A stretch of 43,620 nt of DNA from Blautia sp. Lineage in GTDB: Bacteria; Bacillota; Clostridia; Lachnospirales; Lachnospiraceae. The notes beneath the pieces were generated by a model, which did not search any database, had not been told where the DNA came from, and worked only from the letters and a program-made list of their open reading frames with translations. How positions within the stretch are numbered: position 1 is the first letter of the stretch; every line of letters starts with the position of its first letter. The stretch lies in contig JAFTPT010000050.1 of NCBI GenBank assembly GCA_017463155.1, positions 1 through 43,620 of the forward strand, in the 5' to 3' direction. Below, piece after piece: positions 20,604-29,046 of the stretch. The translations under genes were made by a program, and so were the position numbers.

Positions 20604-21050
20604 ATGACATTAGGAGATATTATAAAAAGATTCCGAGATGAGAAAGATATGAGTATGGACACCTTTTCTGAGAAGAGTGGTATAAGCAAAGCATATATAT
20701 CTATTTTAGAAAAGAATAAGCATCCGAAAACCGGAAAGCCCATTGCCCCCTCAATAGGCACAATTAAGCAGGCTGCTGATGGAATGGGACTAGATTTCAA
20801 TGTTCTATTTAATATGATAGATGGTGATGTTGATCTATCTTCTTCGTCTATCTCAGCGTCTCCGATGGATCAATGCTCTTCCGATCCCGTCCCCTCCGGC
20901 CTCCGGATCGATGAACAGGCTCTCCTCCGTAATTATAATCAGCTTAATGATGCCGGAAAAGAAAAGGCCCTCGAGTATGTCGAGGACCTCACTGGTAATT
21001 CGAAGTATGCTTCCGGCTCCTTCGAACCGGCAAAAAAAGAGATGGCATGA
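20604..21050 (+). CDS. Prophage repressor, Xre family
   Basis: A 148-aa protein with an N-terminal HTH_3 (DIIKRFRDEKDMSMDTFSEK, then GISKAYISILEKNKH) and a C-terminal helix YNQLNDAGKEKALEYVEDLT typical of short Gram-positive phage repressors. There is no LexA-like peptidase domain, so induction would not be by RecA-driven self-cleavage. Ribosome site AAAAGGCGGTGATTTA. It maintains lysogeny by binding O1 and O2. Confidence 0.8.
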   Translation: MTLGDIIKRFRDEKDMSMDTFSEKSGISKAYISILEKNKHPKTGKPIAPSIGTIKQAADGMGLDFNVLFNMIDGDVDLSSSSISASPMDQCSSDPVPSGLRIDEQALLRNYNQLNDAGKEKALEYVEDLTGNSKYASGSFEPAKKEMA

Positions 21051-21102
21051 ATCAATAATTAAATGTAAAGGGAAAATAGTTTTCTATGATTTTGGAAGAT
21101 GA

Positions 21103-21118
21103 TTGCGCCGGCGCAATT
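21103..21118. repeat. Dispersed palindrome copy 5
   Basis: TTGCGCCGGCGCAATT between the repressor gene and the candidate AbiF RNA promoter. Confidence 0.9.
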
Positions 21119-21161
21119 ATATTAGACCTGTTTCTTGAATATTGAAAAATCAAAAAATCTG

Positions 21162-21190
21162 TTGTTTTTGGATCCATTCTCGTGTATACT
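21162..21190 (+). promoter_or_regulatory. Promoter of the candidate AbiF RNA
   Basis: TTGTTT (21162-21167), 17 bp, TATACT (21185-21190). Predicted start near 21197. It drives the RNA and possibly read-through into abiF. Confidence 0.5.
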
Positions 21191-21196
21191 TACATT

Positions 21197-21266
21197 AACA
21201 GAGCTGCCCAGAAGCTGAAAGGCATTGGGGGCCGGCCGGATCCTTGGATCCGGCCTTTTACTTTTT
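21197..21266 (+). ncRNA. Candidate AbiF-associated structured RNA
   Basis: About 70 nt between a promoter and a strong terminator directly before abiF, same strand. The 3' part is a 10-bp perfect hairpin, GGCCGGATCC-TT-GGATCCGGCC (21234-21255), with TTTTACTTTTT. The 5' part has complementary segments (GCCCA near 21206 with TGGGGGC near 21226) that could form a stem or pseudoknot. Published comparative work, from memory, describes an abiF RNA motif upstream of abiF genes, and RNA antitoxins for AbiF HEPN toxins. The match to that motif was not checked. Confidence 0.6.
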
Positions 21267-21280
21267 AGAGGACTAATACA

Positions 21281-22177
21281 ATGCTCAAAAAACCTTCTAC
21301 TTTGGATGAACAGATAACCATCCTTAATGATCACCGAATCGCTATAAATGATCCTGTGGCTGCGAAAGAGATTCTTCGGCAAATTGGCTATTACCGTTTT
21401 TCCGGATATGCGCTTCAATTTCGTCAAGCCTCTTCCAGCAGCACTTGTATAGATAATACTACCTTTGAATCTATCTATGATGCATACTGTTTTGATCAGG
21501 AACTGCGTGGAATTCTTCGGAATTATCTGGAAATTGCTGAAGTGTATTATAAAGCTCAGATTGGTTACTGGTTTGCTTTGCAAAAATGTTTAAATCCGCC
21601 GCATGACCAGCACTATGACCGAAATAACTATTTTAATAAATCAGGATTTGATTCCATTATGAACAGCTTTCAAGCTAAAGGTGCGAGCTATTATCAGGAC
21701 AGCCTTATCATGAAACATCATCAGGTAAAGTATCACGGGAAAATGCCTCTCTGGGTTCTGTTAGAGCTATTATCATTCTCAAATGCTTCTATGCTGTTTA
21801 ATGCTATGTATATATCTGAACAGGATGCTATTGCTGGTTCTGTCGGGGTGAGCCGACAGACTCTCGTAAACCATTTGCACTGTCTCTCTGTATTGAGAAA
21901 TAGATGTGCTCATGCTGCCCGATTATACGACACTGCGTTAAGGCCTCCTGTTAGATTCAATTCAACTTTTTTGAGAAAGCATCCGGAAATCGCACCGACA
22001 GACACTGTGTTCTGTTATGTTCTGTTATTGCTACGACGCCTTCCGTCGTATGAAGATAAAAACAGATTTTTTGCGGAGATCATGTCACTTATGGATAAAT
22101 ATCAGGAGAAAATATCCTTAGACAGAATCGGATTTCCAGAAAACTATCAACTCATATTTAAGAACAGCCTCTGCTGA
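21281..22177 (+). CDS. abiF: AbiF/Abi_2-family HEPN protein, abortive infection
   Basis: A 298-aa protein of the Abi_2 (AbiD/AbiF) family. The N-terminus (STLDEQITILNDHRIAIND, ILRQIGYYRFSGYALQFR) and FDQELRGILRNYLEIAEVYY are family signatures. RNRCAH (R206 to H211) is the RX4H motif of HEPN RNases, placed as in characterised members. AbiF proteins block phage growth and are regarded as relatives of the ancestors of Cas13. The gene is visibly AT-rich against the integrase, as expected for cargo. The start at 21281 has AGAGGAC upstream. Here it would protect the lysogen from other phages, with the RNA just upstream as likely partner. Confidence 0.85.
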   Translation: MLKKPSTLDEQITILNDHRIAINDPVAAKEILRQIGYYRFSGYALQFRQASSSSTCIDNTTFESIYDAYCFDQELRGILRNYLEIAEVYYKAQIGYWFALQKCLNPPHDQHYDRNNYFNKSGFDSIMNSFQAKGASYYQDSLIMKHHQVKYHGKMPLWVLLELLSFSNASMLFNAMYISEQDAIAGSVGVSRQTLVNHLHCLSVLRNRCAHAARLYDTALRPPVRFNSTFLRKHPEIAPTDTVFCYVLLLLRRLPSYEDKNRFFAEIMSLMDKYQEKISLDRIGFPENYQLIFKNSLC

Positions 22178-22236
22178 TACTGCTAAATATAAAACCGGAT
22201 CACAAAGTCCAAATCTTTATGAAGGAGGTTCCTTTT

Positions 22237-23304
22237 ATGTGGGTTGAAGAACTATCTACCGGCAAGTTCCGCGCTGTGGAGCGCTATATTGACCCTATGA
22301 CGGGCAAAAGCCGCAAGACGTCCATTTGTATCGACAAGAATACCAGAAGTGCCAGGAAGGCCGCTGAGGACATTCTGAGGGCAAGGATTGAAGAGTTAAG
22401 CAAGCCCAAGACCAATGAGACTACGACCCTGGAGGACGTCATCGAAGCTTACAGGGCCGATCAGAAGCTTACCGTCATGCCTTCCACATACACCCGGAAC
22501 TATTATGCCGCAGAAACGATCCTGGCCTTATTGGGGAATGATACGCTTGTATCCAGGCTCACAGCCCCTTATATCCGTCAATCCATGATCGAGTCCGGGA
22601 AAGAGCCGGGAACGCTCAACGAGCTTCTGAAACGTTTCCGGGCCCTTATCAGATGGGGCTATAAGAATGACATGATCGACAGCATTGACTTTCTGCAGAA
22701 GCTTGACGGCTTCAAGGAGCGTCCTCACCGGGAAGCGATCCAGTTCAAATACCTGGAGACGGACGAGCTGAAGATCCTTCTCGACCATATGGCCGTCCCG
22801 GTTTGGAGACTGTTCACCGAGTTCCTGGCGCTCTCCGGCCTGCGGATCGGCGAAGCCATCGCTCTGGAGCCATCCGACATCGATCTGGCCACCCATCAGA
22901 TTCATGTTTCCAAAGCCTACGACAGCGTCAACAAGCGAGTCAGTTCCGCCAAATCACTATGTTCCATCCGCGACGTCTTCATACAGCCTCAGCTGGAAAA
23001 CGTGATCCGGCAGCTTGATACCGAAATGAAGCGCCGCCGGCTCCGGTACGGGATCCGGAAAAAGAAGCTTCCCTTCCTCTTCTCGGAGGATGGCACTTAT
23101 CTCAAATACTATGCCTTCAACAAATACTTCAGGGAAAATACCGAGAAATATGTCGGCCGGCCGCTGACGCCGCATGCCCTCCGGCATACCCATGCTTCTT
23201 TGATGCTGGAAAAAGGTGTCCCGATCGATGTGATCTCCCGCAGGCTCGGACATGAGAACAGCCGGATCACCCGGGAAATCTATCTCCATGTGACAAAAAG
23301 CTGA
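22237..23304 (+). CDS. int: Prophage tyrosine integrase
   Basis: A 355-aa protein. The N-terminal ~45 residues (TGKFRAVERYIDPMTGKSRK) are an AP2-like arm-binding domain; about 60-145 the core-binding SAM-like domain; about 160-350 the catalytic domain with R in SGLRIGEA, HALRHTHAS (HxxR), LGHENSRIT, and Y in REIYLHVTKS. The start at 22237 follows AAGGAGG; six codons upstream another ATG overlaps the ribosome site. It acts on the tRNA-Leu 3' end and the arm repeats at 361-379 and 23353-23382. No separate excisionase is identified with confidence. Confidence 0.92.
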   Translation: MWVEELSTGKFRAVERYIDPMTGKSRKTSICIDKNTRSARKAAEDILRARIEELSKPKTNETTTLEDVIEAYRADQKLTVMPSTYTRNYYAAETILALLGNDTLVSRLTAPYIRQSMIESGKEPGTLNELLKRFRALIRWGYKNDMIDSIDFLQKLDGFKERPHREAIQFKYLETDELKILLDHMAVPVWRLFTEFLALSGLRIGEAIALEPSDIDLATHQIHVSKAYDSVNKRVSSAKSLCSIRDVFIQPQLENVIRQLDTEMKRRRLRYGIRKKKLPFLFSEDGTYLKYYAFNKYFRENTEKYVGRPLTPHALRHTHASLMLEKGVPIDVISRRLGHENSRITREIYLHVTKS

Positions 23305-23352
23305 AAGAAAAGGACGATACCCTCATTTCCAAGGTCTCGATCCTGTAAATCC

Positions 23353-23382
23353 GTGGGGCTCTCATGGGGCAGCCATGGGGCA
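23353..23382. repeat. Three phased TGGGGC repeats, candidate integrase arm sites (right arm)
   Basis: GTGGGGCT (23353-23360), ATGGGGCA (23364-23371) and ATGGGGCA (23375-23382), exactly 11 bp apart. They share the octamer with the left arm at 361-379. Confidence 0.6.
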
Positions 23383-23386
23383 AAAA

Positions 23387-23422
23387 GAGGGAGAACCCTT
23401 TCCACCAGGTTCTCCCTCTTTT
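23387..23422. terminator. Bidirectional terminator after the integrase gene
   Basis: GAGGGAGAACC (23387-23397) pairs with GGTTCTCCCTC (23408-23418), an 11-bp perfect stem, with TTTT after it on the plus strand and a T-run on the minus strand. It separates int from the tRNA-Leu transcript. Confidence 0.85.
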
Positions 23423-23486
23423 CCCCTGAAGCCCAGTAAAATCAAGGCTTCCAGGCTTCCGGCTCCGTCCGTTCGGGCATTAAAAA

Positions 23487-23501
23487 ATGCGGAAGATGGG
23501 A
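23487..23501. repeat. attR core, 3' end of tRNA-Leu
   Basis: ATGCGGAAGATGGGA, identical to 275-289. It covers the acceptor stem 3' strand and part of the T arm. Confidence 0.85.
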
Positions 23502-23572
23502 CTTGAACCCACACGAGCGCATTGCTCACAAGATCCTTAGTCTTGCTCGTCTGCCAGTTCCGACACTTCCGC
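23488..23572 (-). tRNA. tRNA-Leu (anticodon AAG)
   Basis: An 85-nt class II tRNA. The acceptor stem GCGGAAG pairs with CTTCCGC, discriminator A; the anticodon stem CAAGA/TCTTG encloses loop CTAAGGA with anticodon AAG (reads CUU, and possibly CUC/CUA after inosine formation). The long variable arm and the T arm GTGGGTTCAAGTCCCAT are intact. CCA is not encoded. Its 3' end is the prophage attachment site and is restored by the prophage. Confidence 0.93.
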
Positions 23573-23621
23573 ATATCGCATTTCGTGGGAAATTGTTGTC
23601 CTTTCCCTCGCGACAAGAAAC

Positions 23622-23650
23622 AGTATAACAAAAGCGTTCACTAAAGTCAA
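23622..23650 (-). promoter_or_regulatory. tRNA-Leu promoter
   Basis: On the minus strand TTGACT (23650-23645), 17 bp, TATACT (23627-23622), with an extended -10 TGT. A strong sigma-A promoter as usual for tRNA genes. Confidence 0.8.
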
Positions 23651-23692
23651 CACTTTTCTTCTGCTTTTTTGGACCACTTTTCGTTTGTTTTT

Positions 23693-24970
23693 TCAGAACA
23701 GTTTTGCGATATCATTATACAGGATAAAGACCATGAACCCGAGCAGGAGCATGACACCCGCCACATTGATCATACCCTCCAGTTCCCGGTTGCCGGGCTT
23801 ACGCCGGATGGCCTCGATCAGCAAAAAGATCAGCCTGCCGCCATCCAGTCCCGGGATCGGAAGCAGGTTCATGACGCCCAGGTTGGCCGACAAGAGCACG
23901 ACCAGATTCATCATGTTCAGAAGAACGACGAACGCGCCCTCGCTTTTGCTGTTCTCGTAGGTTTCGCCGACAACGTTGACGACTCCGACAGGGCCGCTCA
24001 TCTCCTTGACGCTCAGCTTACCTGTAAACAGCTCCTTCAGGCCGAGGATCGTGGACTTTACCGTATATTTCAGTTCGAGGAATCCGTACTTGAAAATGGA
24101 AAGTCCGGACTGCTTTTCATTCCACACCGTTGAAAAGCCGAGGATCGGGATCCGGTCCTCCCCCGGTGTGACGGACACCTCATACGAAAGGCCGTCTCTC
24201 TCATAGGTGATCGTGACCGGCTCTTCGGATAACGGATTCTCGGAAAGATATGCATCCAACGTGTCCCCGGTCACCGCCGTCCCGTTGATCGCCGTGATCA
24301 GATCCCCCGCCTTTATTCCGGCATCCTCCATGCCCATCCCCGGGATCACGGAGCTGACGAGTGCCGCGTTTTCTTCATCCTTATAGTATCCCATCAGATA
24401 CCGGATGTTCACATCCGGTTCATAGACGATATCCACCGTCTGTCCGTCTCGTCTGACCTTGAGACTGACCTGCTCTTCACTCAGCGGATTCAGGTACAGA
24501 TACAGGTAGAGTTCCTCTGTCAGATCCACCTTATGGCCCTGGAAGCTTGTGATCAGATCTCCCTCCTGAAGCCCTGCCTTCATGGCGGCAGAATCCTCCG
24601 CGACCATGCTGACGCGGGAGGGACCGGAGCCGTACAGGCCGACGATCAGGGTCGCCAGCACAAAAGCCAGGATAAAGTTAAAAACAGGGCCGGCGGCCAC
24701 CGTCGCGATCCTGCCCCATACAGGAGCAGCGGAGAATGCCCCGGGCTGTGTATCATCCAGATCTTCGCCCAGCATCGCACAGGAGCCTCCGAACGGCAGC
24801 AGCTTCAATGAATAGCGGGTTCCCCCGCGTTCAAAGCTGAAAAGCCGCGGTCCCATGCCAAGCGAAAACTCCGTAACGCCTATATGATTCGCCTTCGCCA
24901 GCAGGAAATGCCCCAGCTCGTGAAACAGGACGATTGCGCTGAGCAGAAGGATTGCAATTATGATCTTCAA
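23693..24970 (-). CDS. rseP: Site-2 zinc metalloprotease RseP/RasP
   Basis: A 425-aa intramembrane protease. HELGH in the first membrane segment is the zinc site, NLLPIPGLDGG in the last supplies the aspartate, and two PDZ-like regions lie between (around 120-290). It cleaves anti-sigma factors and signal peptide remnants in the membrane. A TTG start at 24970 follows GCAGGTGG and comes just after the dxr stop; the frame extends further upstream inside dxr without support. It is the last gene of the frr-uppS-cdsA-dxr-rseP block; ispG, which often follows, is absent here. Confidence 0.9.
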   Translation of the reverse strand: MKIIIAILLLSAIVLFHELGHFLLAKANHIGVTEFSLGMGPRLFSFERGGTRYSLKLLPFGGSCAMLGEDLDDTQPGAFSAAPVWGRIATVAAGPVFNFILAFVLATLIVGLYGSGPSRVSMVAEDSAAMKAGLQEGDLITSFQGHKVDLTEELYLYLYLNPLSEEQVSLKVRRDGQTVDIVYEPDVNIRYLMGYYKDEENAALVSSVIPGMGMEDAGIKAGDLITAINGTAVTGDTLDAYLSENPLSEEPVTITYERDGLSYEVSVTPGEDRIPILGFSTVWNEKQSGLSIFKYGFLELKYTVKSTILGLKELFTGKLSVKEMSGPVGVVNVVGETYENSKSEGAFVVLLNMMNLVVLLSANLGVMNLLPIPGLDGGRLIFLLIEAIRRKPGNRELEGMINVAGVMLLLGFMVFILYNDIAKLF

Positions 24971-24971
24971 A

Positions 24972-26114
24972 TTACCACCTGCTTTCGATCCATTCCCGGA
25001 CTTCTTTTTCGGTCTCCAGGATCTCGTCAAGATCCGGGTCCGTGATCAGGGAATGGCGGTCCATTGCGCTCCTGATGATCTCGTAGATCGTGAGAAAACC
25101 GATCTTTTCTTCGAGAAAGCGCCCCACGGCCGCCTCATTGGCCGCATTGAACACGGTCGGCATGGAGCCGCCCGTCCTGGCCGCCTCGATGGCCATCGGA
25201 AGTCCCAGGAAGGTATCCATGTCGGGCGTTTCAAAGGTGATCTGAGACAGCGTCGTGAAATCCAGTCGTTCTCCGGGAAGATACCGACGCTCCGGATAAA
25301 ACAGCGCATACTGGATCGGAAGGCGCATATCCGGCGTCCCCAGCTGCGCCATCACGGCTCCGTCCGTGAATTCCACCATCGAATGAATGATGCTCTGGGG
25401 CTGCACAACGACCTGGATCTGGTCCAGATCCACATCGAACAGCCATCTGGCTTCCATGACCTCCAGGCCCTTGTTGACCAGTGTGGCCGAATCCACCGTG
25501 ATCTTCCTGCCCATGACCCAGTTGGGATGCTTCAGCGTATCCTGAAGCGTCACCGTCTCGAGATCCTTTCGGGACTTTCCCCGGAAAGGTCCTCCGGAGG
25601 CCGTGATCAGGAGCTTGTGAATCTGCCGTCTGTCCTCGCCATGCAGAGCCTGGAAGATCGCGCTGTGCTCACTGTCGACGGGAAGGATCTGTACGCCCTT
25701 CTCTTTTGCCAGAGGCATCAGCAGATGGCCGGCCGTCACCAGCGTCTCCTTGTTGGCCAGGGCGATGTCCTTCCCGGCCTTGATGGCTTCGATGGTAGGC
25801 CGGATGCCGATCATGCCCACGATCGCCGTCACCAGGATATCACTTTCCTCCATGGCGGAAAGAGCCAGAAGGCCATCCATCCCGGATACGACTTTTGTGC
25901 CGGTATCCGCGACCCGCACCCGAAGATCCGCCGCCGCGGACTCATCGCCGACAGCCGCGAGAAGCGGATGGAATTCCCGGATCTGTTCCTCCAGAAGCCG
26001 GATATTTCTTCCTGCGCTGACGCCCAGGACCTTCAGATCAGAGTTTCTCCGTACCACATCGAGTGTCTGCGTCCCGATGGAACCGGTGGAACCAAGTATC
26101 GCAATATTTTTCAT
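24972..26114 (-). CDS. dxr: 1-deoxy-D-xylulose 5-phosphate reductoisomerase
   Basis: A 380-aa enzyme converting DXP to MEP with NADPH, the committed step of the non-mevalonate isoprenoid pathway. The N-terminal NADPH motif is LGSTGSIGTQTLDV; ANKETLVTAG, the metal-binding PVDSEHSAIFQ and the flexible-loop region ITASGGPFR are all present. Ribosome site AAAGAGGTTACCTG. It is followed immediately by rseP and preceded by cdsA in one operon. Confidence 0.96.
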   Translation of the reverse strand: MKNIAILGSTGSIGTQTLDVVRRNSDLKVLGVSAGRNIRLLEEQIREFHPLLAAVGDESAAADLRVRVADTGTKVVSGMDGLLALSAMEESDILVTAIVGMIGIRPTIEAIKAGKDIALANKETLVTAGHLLMPLAKEKGVQILPVDSEHSAIFQALHGEDRRQIHKLLITASGGPFRGKSRKDLETVTLQDTLKHPNWVMGRKITVDSATLVNKGLEVMEARWLFDVDLDQIQVVVQPQSIIHSMVEFTDGAVMAQLGTPDMRLPIQYALFYPERRYLPGERLDFTTLSQITFETPDMDTFLGLPMAIEAARTGGSMPTVFNAANEAAVGRFLEEKIGFLTIYEIIRSAMDRHSLITDPDLDEILETEKEVREWIESRW

Positions 26115-26144
26115 CAGGTAACCTCTTTTATCATTGATCTGTGA

Positions 26145-26936
26145 TCACAGGATCACGATCGCCAGCAGATAGATCACCGGCGCCGTGAAGATCACGCTGT
26201 CAAAACGGTCGAGTATCCCTCCGTGACCCGGGATCAGTTTACCATAGTCCTTGATATCCCTGTTTCTCTTGATCGCGGAGGCTGCCAGGTCTCCCACCAT
26301 GGAGATCAGGGCTCCGATGGCACAGATCAGCCCGTATTCCAGGACCTTCCCGCCGGTTGCCGCCGCATAGATCATGCCCAGAGCCGCCGCACCGACCACG
26401 CCGCCTACGGCGCCCTCGATGGACTTTTTGGGGCTCAGGACCGGAGCCATCTTATGCTTGCCGATCAGCATGCCCACACAGTAGGCGCAGGTATCGCAGC
26501 CCCAGGAGCAGAGGAAGATCAGCCACACCAGATATACGCCGCCGTCCGGCAGCATCCTGGTCAGATAAATGAAGGAAAGCATGACCGCCACATAGACCAC
26601 GCCGAAGAAAGCCGCCATCACCTGCTCCGCGTGGTATTCCGGATAGCGGAACACATAGACGGCCATGAGAAGGATCACGGAAACCACGATCATGACGGCC
26701 CCGAATTTCTGAAAATCCCTCATCATCATAATATAATACAGGATCGCTCCCAGATAGCCCGCTCCGGCCAGCAGCCAATCATCCTTTTTCTGTACCTCCA
26801 TGGCCCGGTAAAGCTCAAACATGCCGATCAGGGAGATGAGCAAAAGTGTGCCGAAAAGGACGTAGCCTCCGCTGATGATCGTCGCAAGCGCGATCGCTAC
26901 CAGGATGATCCCGCTGATCAGTCTTGTCTTGAACAC
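26145..26936 (-). CDS. cdsA: Phosphatidate cytidylyltransferase (CDP-diglyceride synthase)
   Basis: A 263-aa membrane protein with about eight hydrophobic helices. The family signature near the C-terminus reads SAIKRNRDIKDYGKLIPGHG, then GILDRFDS. It makes CDP-diacylglycerol from phosphatidate and CTP. GTG start at 26936 after AAGGAGGAAGCATC, located within the end of uppS (19-bp overlap). Confidence 0.95.
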   Translation of the reverse strand: MFKTRLISGIILVAIALATIISGGYVLFGTLLLISLIGMFELYRAMEVQKKDDWLLAGAGYLGAILYYIMMMRDFQKFGAVMIVVSVILLMAVYVFRYPEYHAEQVMAAFFGVVYVAVMLSFIYLTRMLPDGGVYLVWLIFLCSWGCDTCAYCVGMLIGKHKMAPVLSPKKSIEGAVGGVVGAAALGMIYAAATGGKVLEYGLICAIGALISMVGDLAASAIKRNRDIKDYGKLIPGHGGILDRFDSVIFTAPVIYLLAIVIL

Positions 26937-27646
26937 GATGCTTCCTCCTTTATGCCGCCGTACCTGCGGTCCCGGCCGTTATAAACCTCGATCGCTTCGA
27001 CCAGTTCCTTTTTGTGAAAATCCGGCCAGGCCACATCCGTGAAATACATCTCCGTATAAGCCATCTGCCAGAGCAGGAAATTGGAGAGACGCATCTCCCC
27101 GCTGGTACGGATCAGCAGATCCGGATCCGGCACACCGGCCGTATCAAGATACCCTTCCAGCGTCTCCTCCCCGATGTCGGACGGAGCGATCTTTCCGTCC
27201 GAAATATCCGCCGCCAGTTTCCGGATCCCGCGTACAAGCTCGTCACGGCTTCCGTAATTCAGGGCGATCTGGAAATACAGTTCGTCATACTGGCTGGAAT
27301 AATCCTCCAGCACGTGAATACTGTCCTGGATATCCTGGTCAAAGGCGCTGATATTGCCGATGATCCTGACACGCATCCGGTTCCGCTCCGCGATCTTGAG
27401 ACAGCGCTTCAGGTAACTCCGGAACAGCTTCATCAGCCCTTCCACTTCCTCCCTGGATCGTTTCCAGTTTTCTGTGGAAAAGGCATAGACGGTCAGATAT
27501 TTGATCCCCAGCTCTTTGACGTCATCGCAGATCGATTCCAGATTGGCGCAGCCCTTCATATGGCCGTAGCTTCTGGGCATGCCCTTGGCTTTGGCCCACC
27601 GGCCGTTCCCATCCAGGATGATCGCAACATGATTTGGAATGTTCAC
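26918..27646 (-). CDS. uppS: Undecaprenyl diphosphate synthase
   Basis: A 242-aa cis-prenyltransferase making the C55 lipid carrier for cell-wall synthesis. HVAIILDGNGRWAK has the catalytic Asp; GHMKGC, YAFSTENWKRS, and the C-terminal LIRTSGEMRLSNFLLWQ with YTEMYFTDVAWPDF are diagnostic. A GTG start at 27646 is chosen because GGAGGTGAACCT precedes it; the frame upstream runs through a hairpin. Confidence 0.95.
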   Translation of the reverse strand: MNIPNHVAIILDGNGRWAKAKGMPRSYGHMKGCANLESICDDVKELGIKYLTVYAFSTENWKRSREEVEGLMKLFRSYLKRCLKIAERNRMRVRIIGNISAFDQDIQDSIHVLEDYSSQYDELYFQIALNYGSRDELVRGIRKLAADISDGKIAPSDIGEETLEGYLDTAGVPDPDLLIRTSGEMRLSNFLLWQMAYTEMYFTDVAWPDFHKKELVEAIEVYNGRDRRYGGIKEEASCSRQD

Positions 27647-27662
27647 AGGTTCACCTCCGCGG

Positions 27663-27692
27663 AAAAACAGAGAGCTCCTTGATAGAGCTCTC
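27663..27692 (-). terminator. Hairpin between frr and uppS
   Basis: On the minus strand GAGAGCTC (27692-27685) pairs with GAGCTCTC (27677-27670), followed by TGTTTTT. It is a terminator or attenuator within the operon just before uppS. Confidence 0.7.
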
Positions 27693-27728
27693 CGTATGGT
27701 CACTGTTGATGGAGACGATCCGCCTTTT

Positions 27729-28283
27729 TCAGACGGTCATGATCTCTTTTGACTTCTTCTCGACGACAGAATCAACTTCCTTGATATACTTGTCGGTAAG
27801 CTTCTGCACGTCCTCTTCCAGTTCCTTGATGGAATCCTCGGAAATATCCTCAGCCTTGCCCAGCTTCTTGAAGGAATCGTTGGCGTCACGGCGGATATTG
27901 CGGATCGCGACCTTGGAGGCCTCGCCTTTCTTCTTAACGTCTTTTACCAGATCTTTACGGCGTTCCTCGGTAAGCTCCGGGAATACCAGACGTATGATCT
28001 TGCCGTCATTGTTGGGATTGATGCCCAGGTCGGATGTCAGGATCGCTTTTTCGATCTTTTTGATCAGGCTGGATTCCCAGGGCTGGATCTGCAGCATACG
28101 GGCCTCCGGAACCGTGATGTTCGCTACCTGCTGGAGCGGTGTCTGTGTTCCGTAGTAATCCACGGTTATACGGTCCAGAATATGCGGATTGGCACGTCCG
28201 GCACGGATCGTACCCAGTTCGGATTCCAGATTCGCGATGGTCTTCTGCATCTTATCTTCGTATTTCTGTACACGTTCGTCCAT
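27729..28283 (-). CDS. frr: Ribosome recycling factor
   Basis: A 184-aa protein that, with EF-G, splits post-termination ribosomes. [20 protein letters not shown], with [20 protein letters not shown], is the family signature; the length is exact. Ribosome site TTGGAGGGAAGAGACT. It follows pyrH as in most Bacillota. Confidence 0.97.
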   Translation of the reverse strand: MDERVQKYEDKMQKTIANLESELGTIRAGRANPHILDRITVDYYGTQTPLQQVANITVPEARMLQIQPWESSLIKKIEKAILTSDLGINPNNDGKIIRLVFPELTEERRKDLVKDVKKKGEASKVAIRNIRRDANDSFKKLGKAEDISEDSIKELEEDVQKLTDKYIKEVDSVVEKKSKEIMTV

Positions 28284-28308
28284 AGTCTCTTCCCTCCAAT
28301 TTCAGCTT

Positions 28309-29010
28309 TTATACAGTTACCTTTGTACCATGGAAATTTCCATGGACCGTATTCACGATACTGTTCTCCTCATCAAGCGCAAACACCAGCATGGGCATGC
28401 GGTAGTCCTTGCACATGATGGAAGCCGTCAGATCCATGGCCTGGAGTTCTTTCTCCACGACCTCCTCGATCGAGATCTCGTCATAACGGACCGCATCCGG
28501 ATTCTTTTTGGGATCGCTGTCATAGATGCCGTCGATCGCCTTTGCGAGAAGGATCACGTCGGCTCCGATCTCGAGCGCCCGCAGCGTGGTCGCCGTATCG
28601 GTCGAGAAGAACGGATGGCCCGTGCCTCCAGCAAAGAAGACGATCTTTCCTTCCGCAAAGCTCGCTTCCACAAGGTCCTTGCTGTACCGGGTGGTCATTC
28701 CCTCCACGGCGAATGGCGTGAACACCTCCGTCTTCATGCCGAGATACCGGCAGATGTTGGATACGAACAGACAGTTCATAACCGTAGCCAGCATACCGAT
28801 CTGGTCCGATTTTGTCCTCTCGATGACCTTGCTGCTCTCCCGGCCCCGCCAGAAATTGCCGCCGCCGATCACGATACCGATCTCCAGACCTTCCTCGGCG
28901 ACTGTCTTGATCTGCTCTGCCACCTTGATCACGGTCTGCTCATCAAAACCCCGCTTTGTTTCGCGTTCACCCAGTGCTTCGCCGCTGAGTTTCAAAAGTA
29001 CTCTTTTCAT
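28309..29010 (-). CDS. pyrH: UMP kinase
   Basis: A 233-aa kinase phosphorylating UMP to UDP. LKLSGEALG, GIVIGGGNFWRGRE, FFAGGTGHPFFSTDTAT and LLAKAIDGIYDSDPKKNP are the conserved blocks of bacterial UMP kinases. It heads the pyrH-frr-uppS-cdsA-dxr-rseP run; the 36-bp gap to the lipoprotein gene upstream holds no clear promoter. Confidence 0.96.
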   Translation of the reverse strand: MKRVLLKLSGEALGERETKRGFDEQTVIKVAEQIKTVAEEGLEIGIVIGGGNFWRGRESSKVIERTKSDQIGMLATVMNCLFVSNICRYLGMKTEVFTPFAVEGMTTRYSKDLVEASFAEGKIVFFAGGTGHPFFSTDTATTLRALEIGADVILLAKAIDGIYDSDPKKNPDAVRYDEISIEEVVEKELQAMDLTASIMCKDYRMPMLVFALDEENSIVNTVHGNFHGTKVTV

Positions 29011-29046
29011 ACTGACCCCCTGCGTTTCTTTTATTGTTACGGATAC

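Noticed and set aside
21122-21583. 153-aa minus-strand ORF over the AbiF RNA and abiF start
   Set aside because: It is antisense to the clearly supported Abi_2 frame and shows no known motif.
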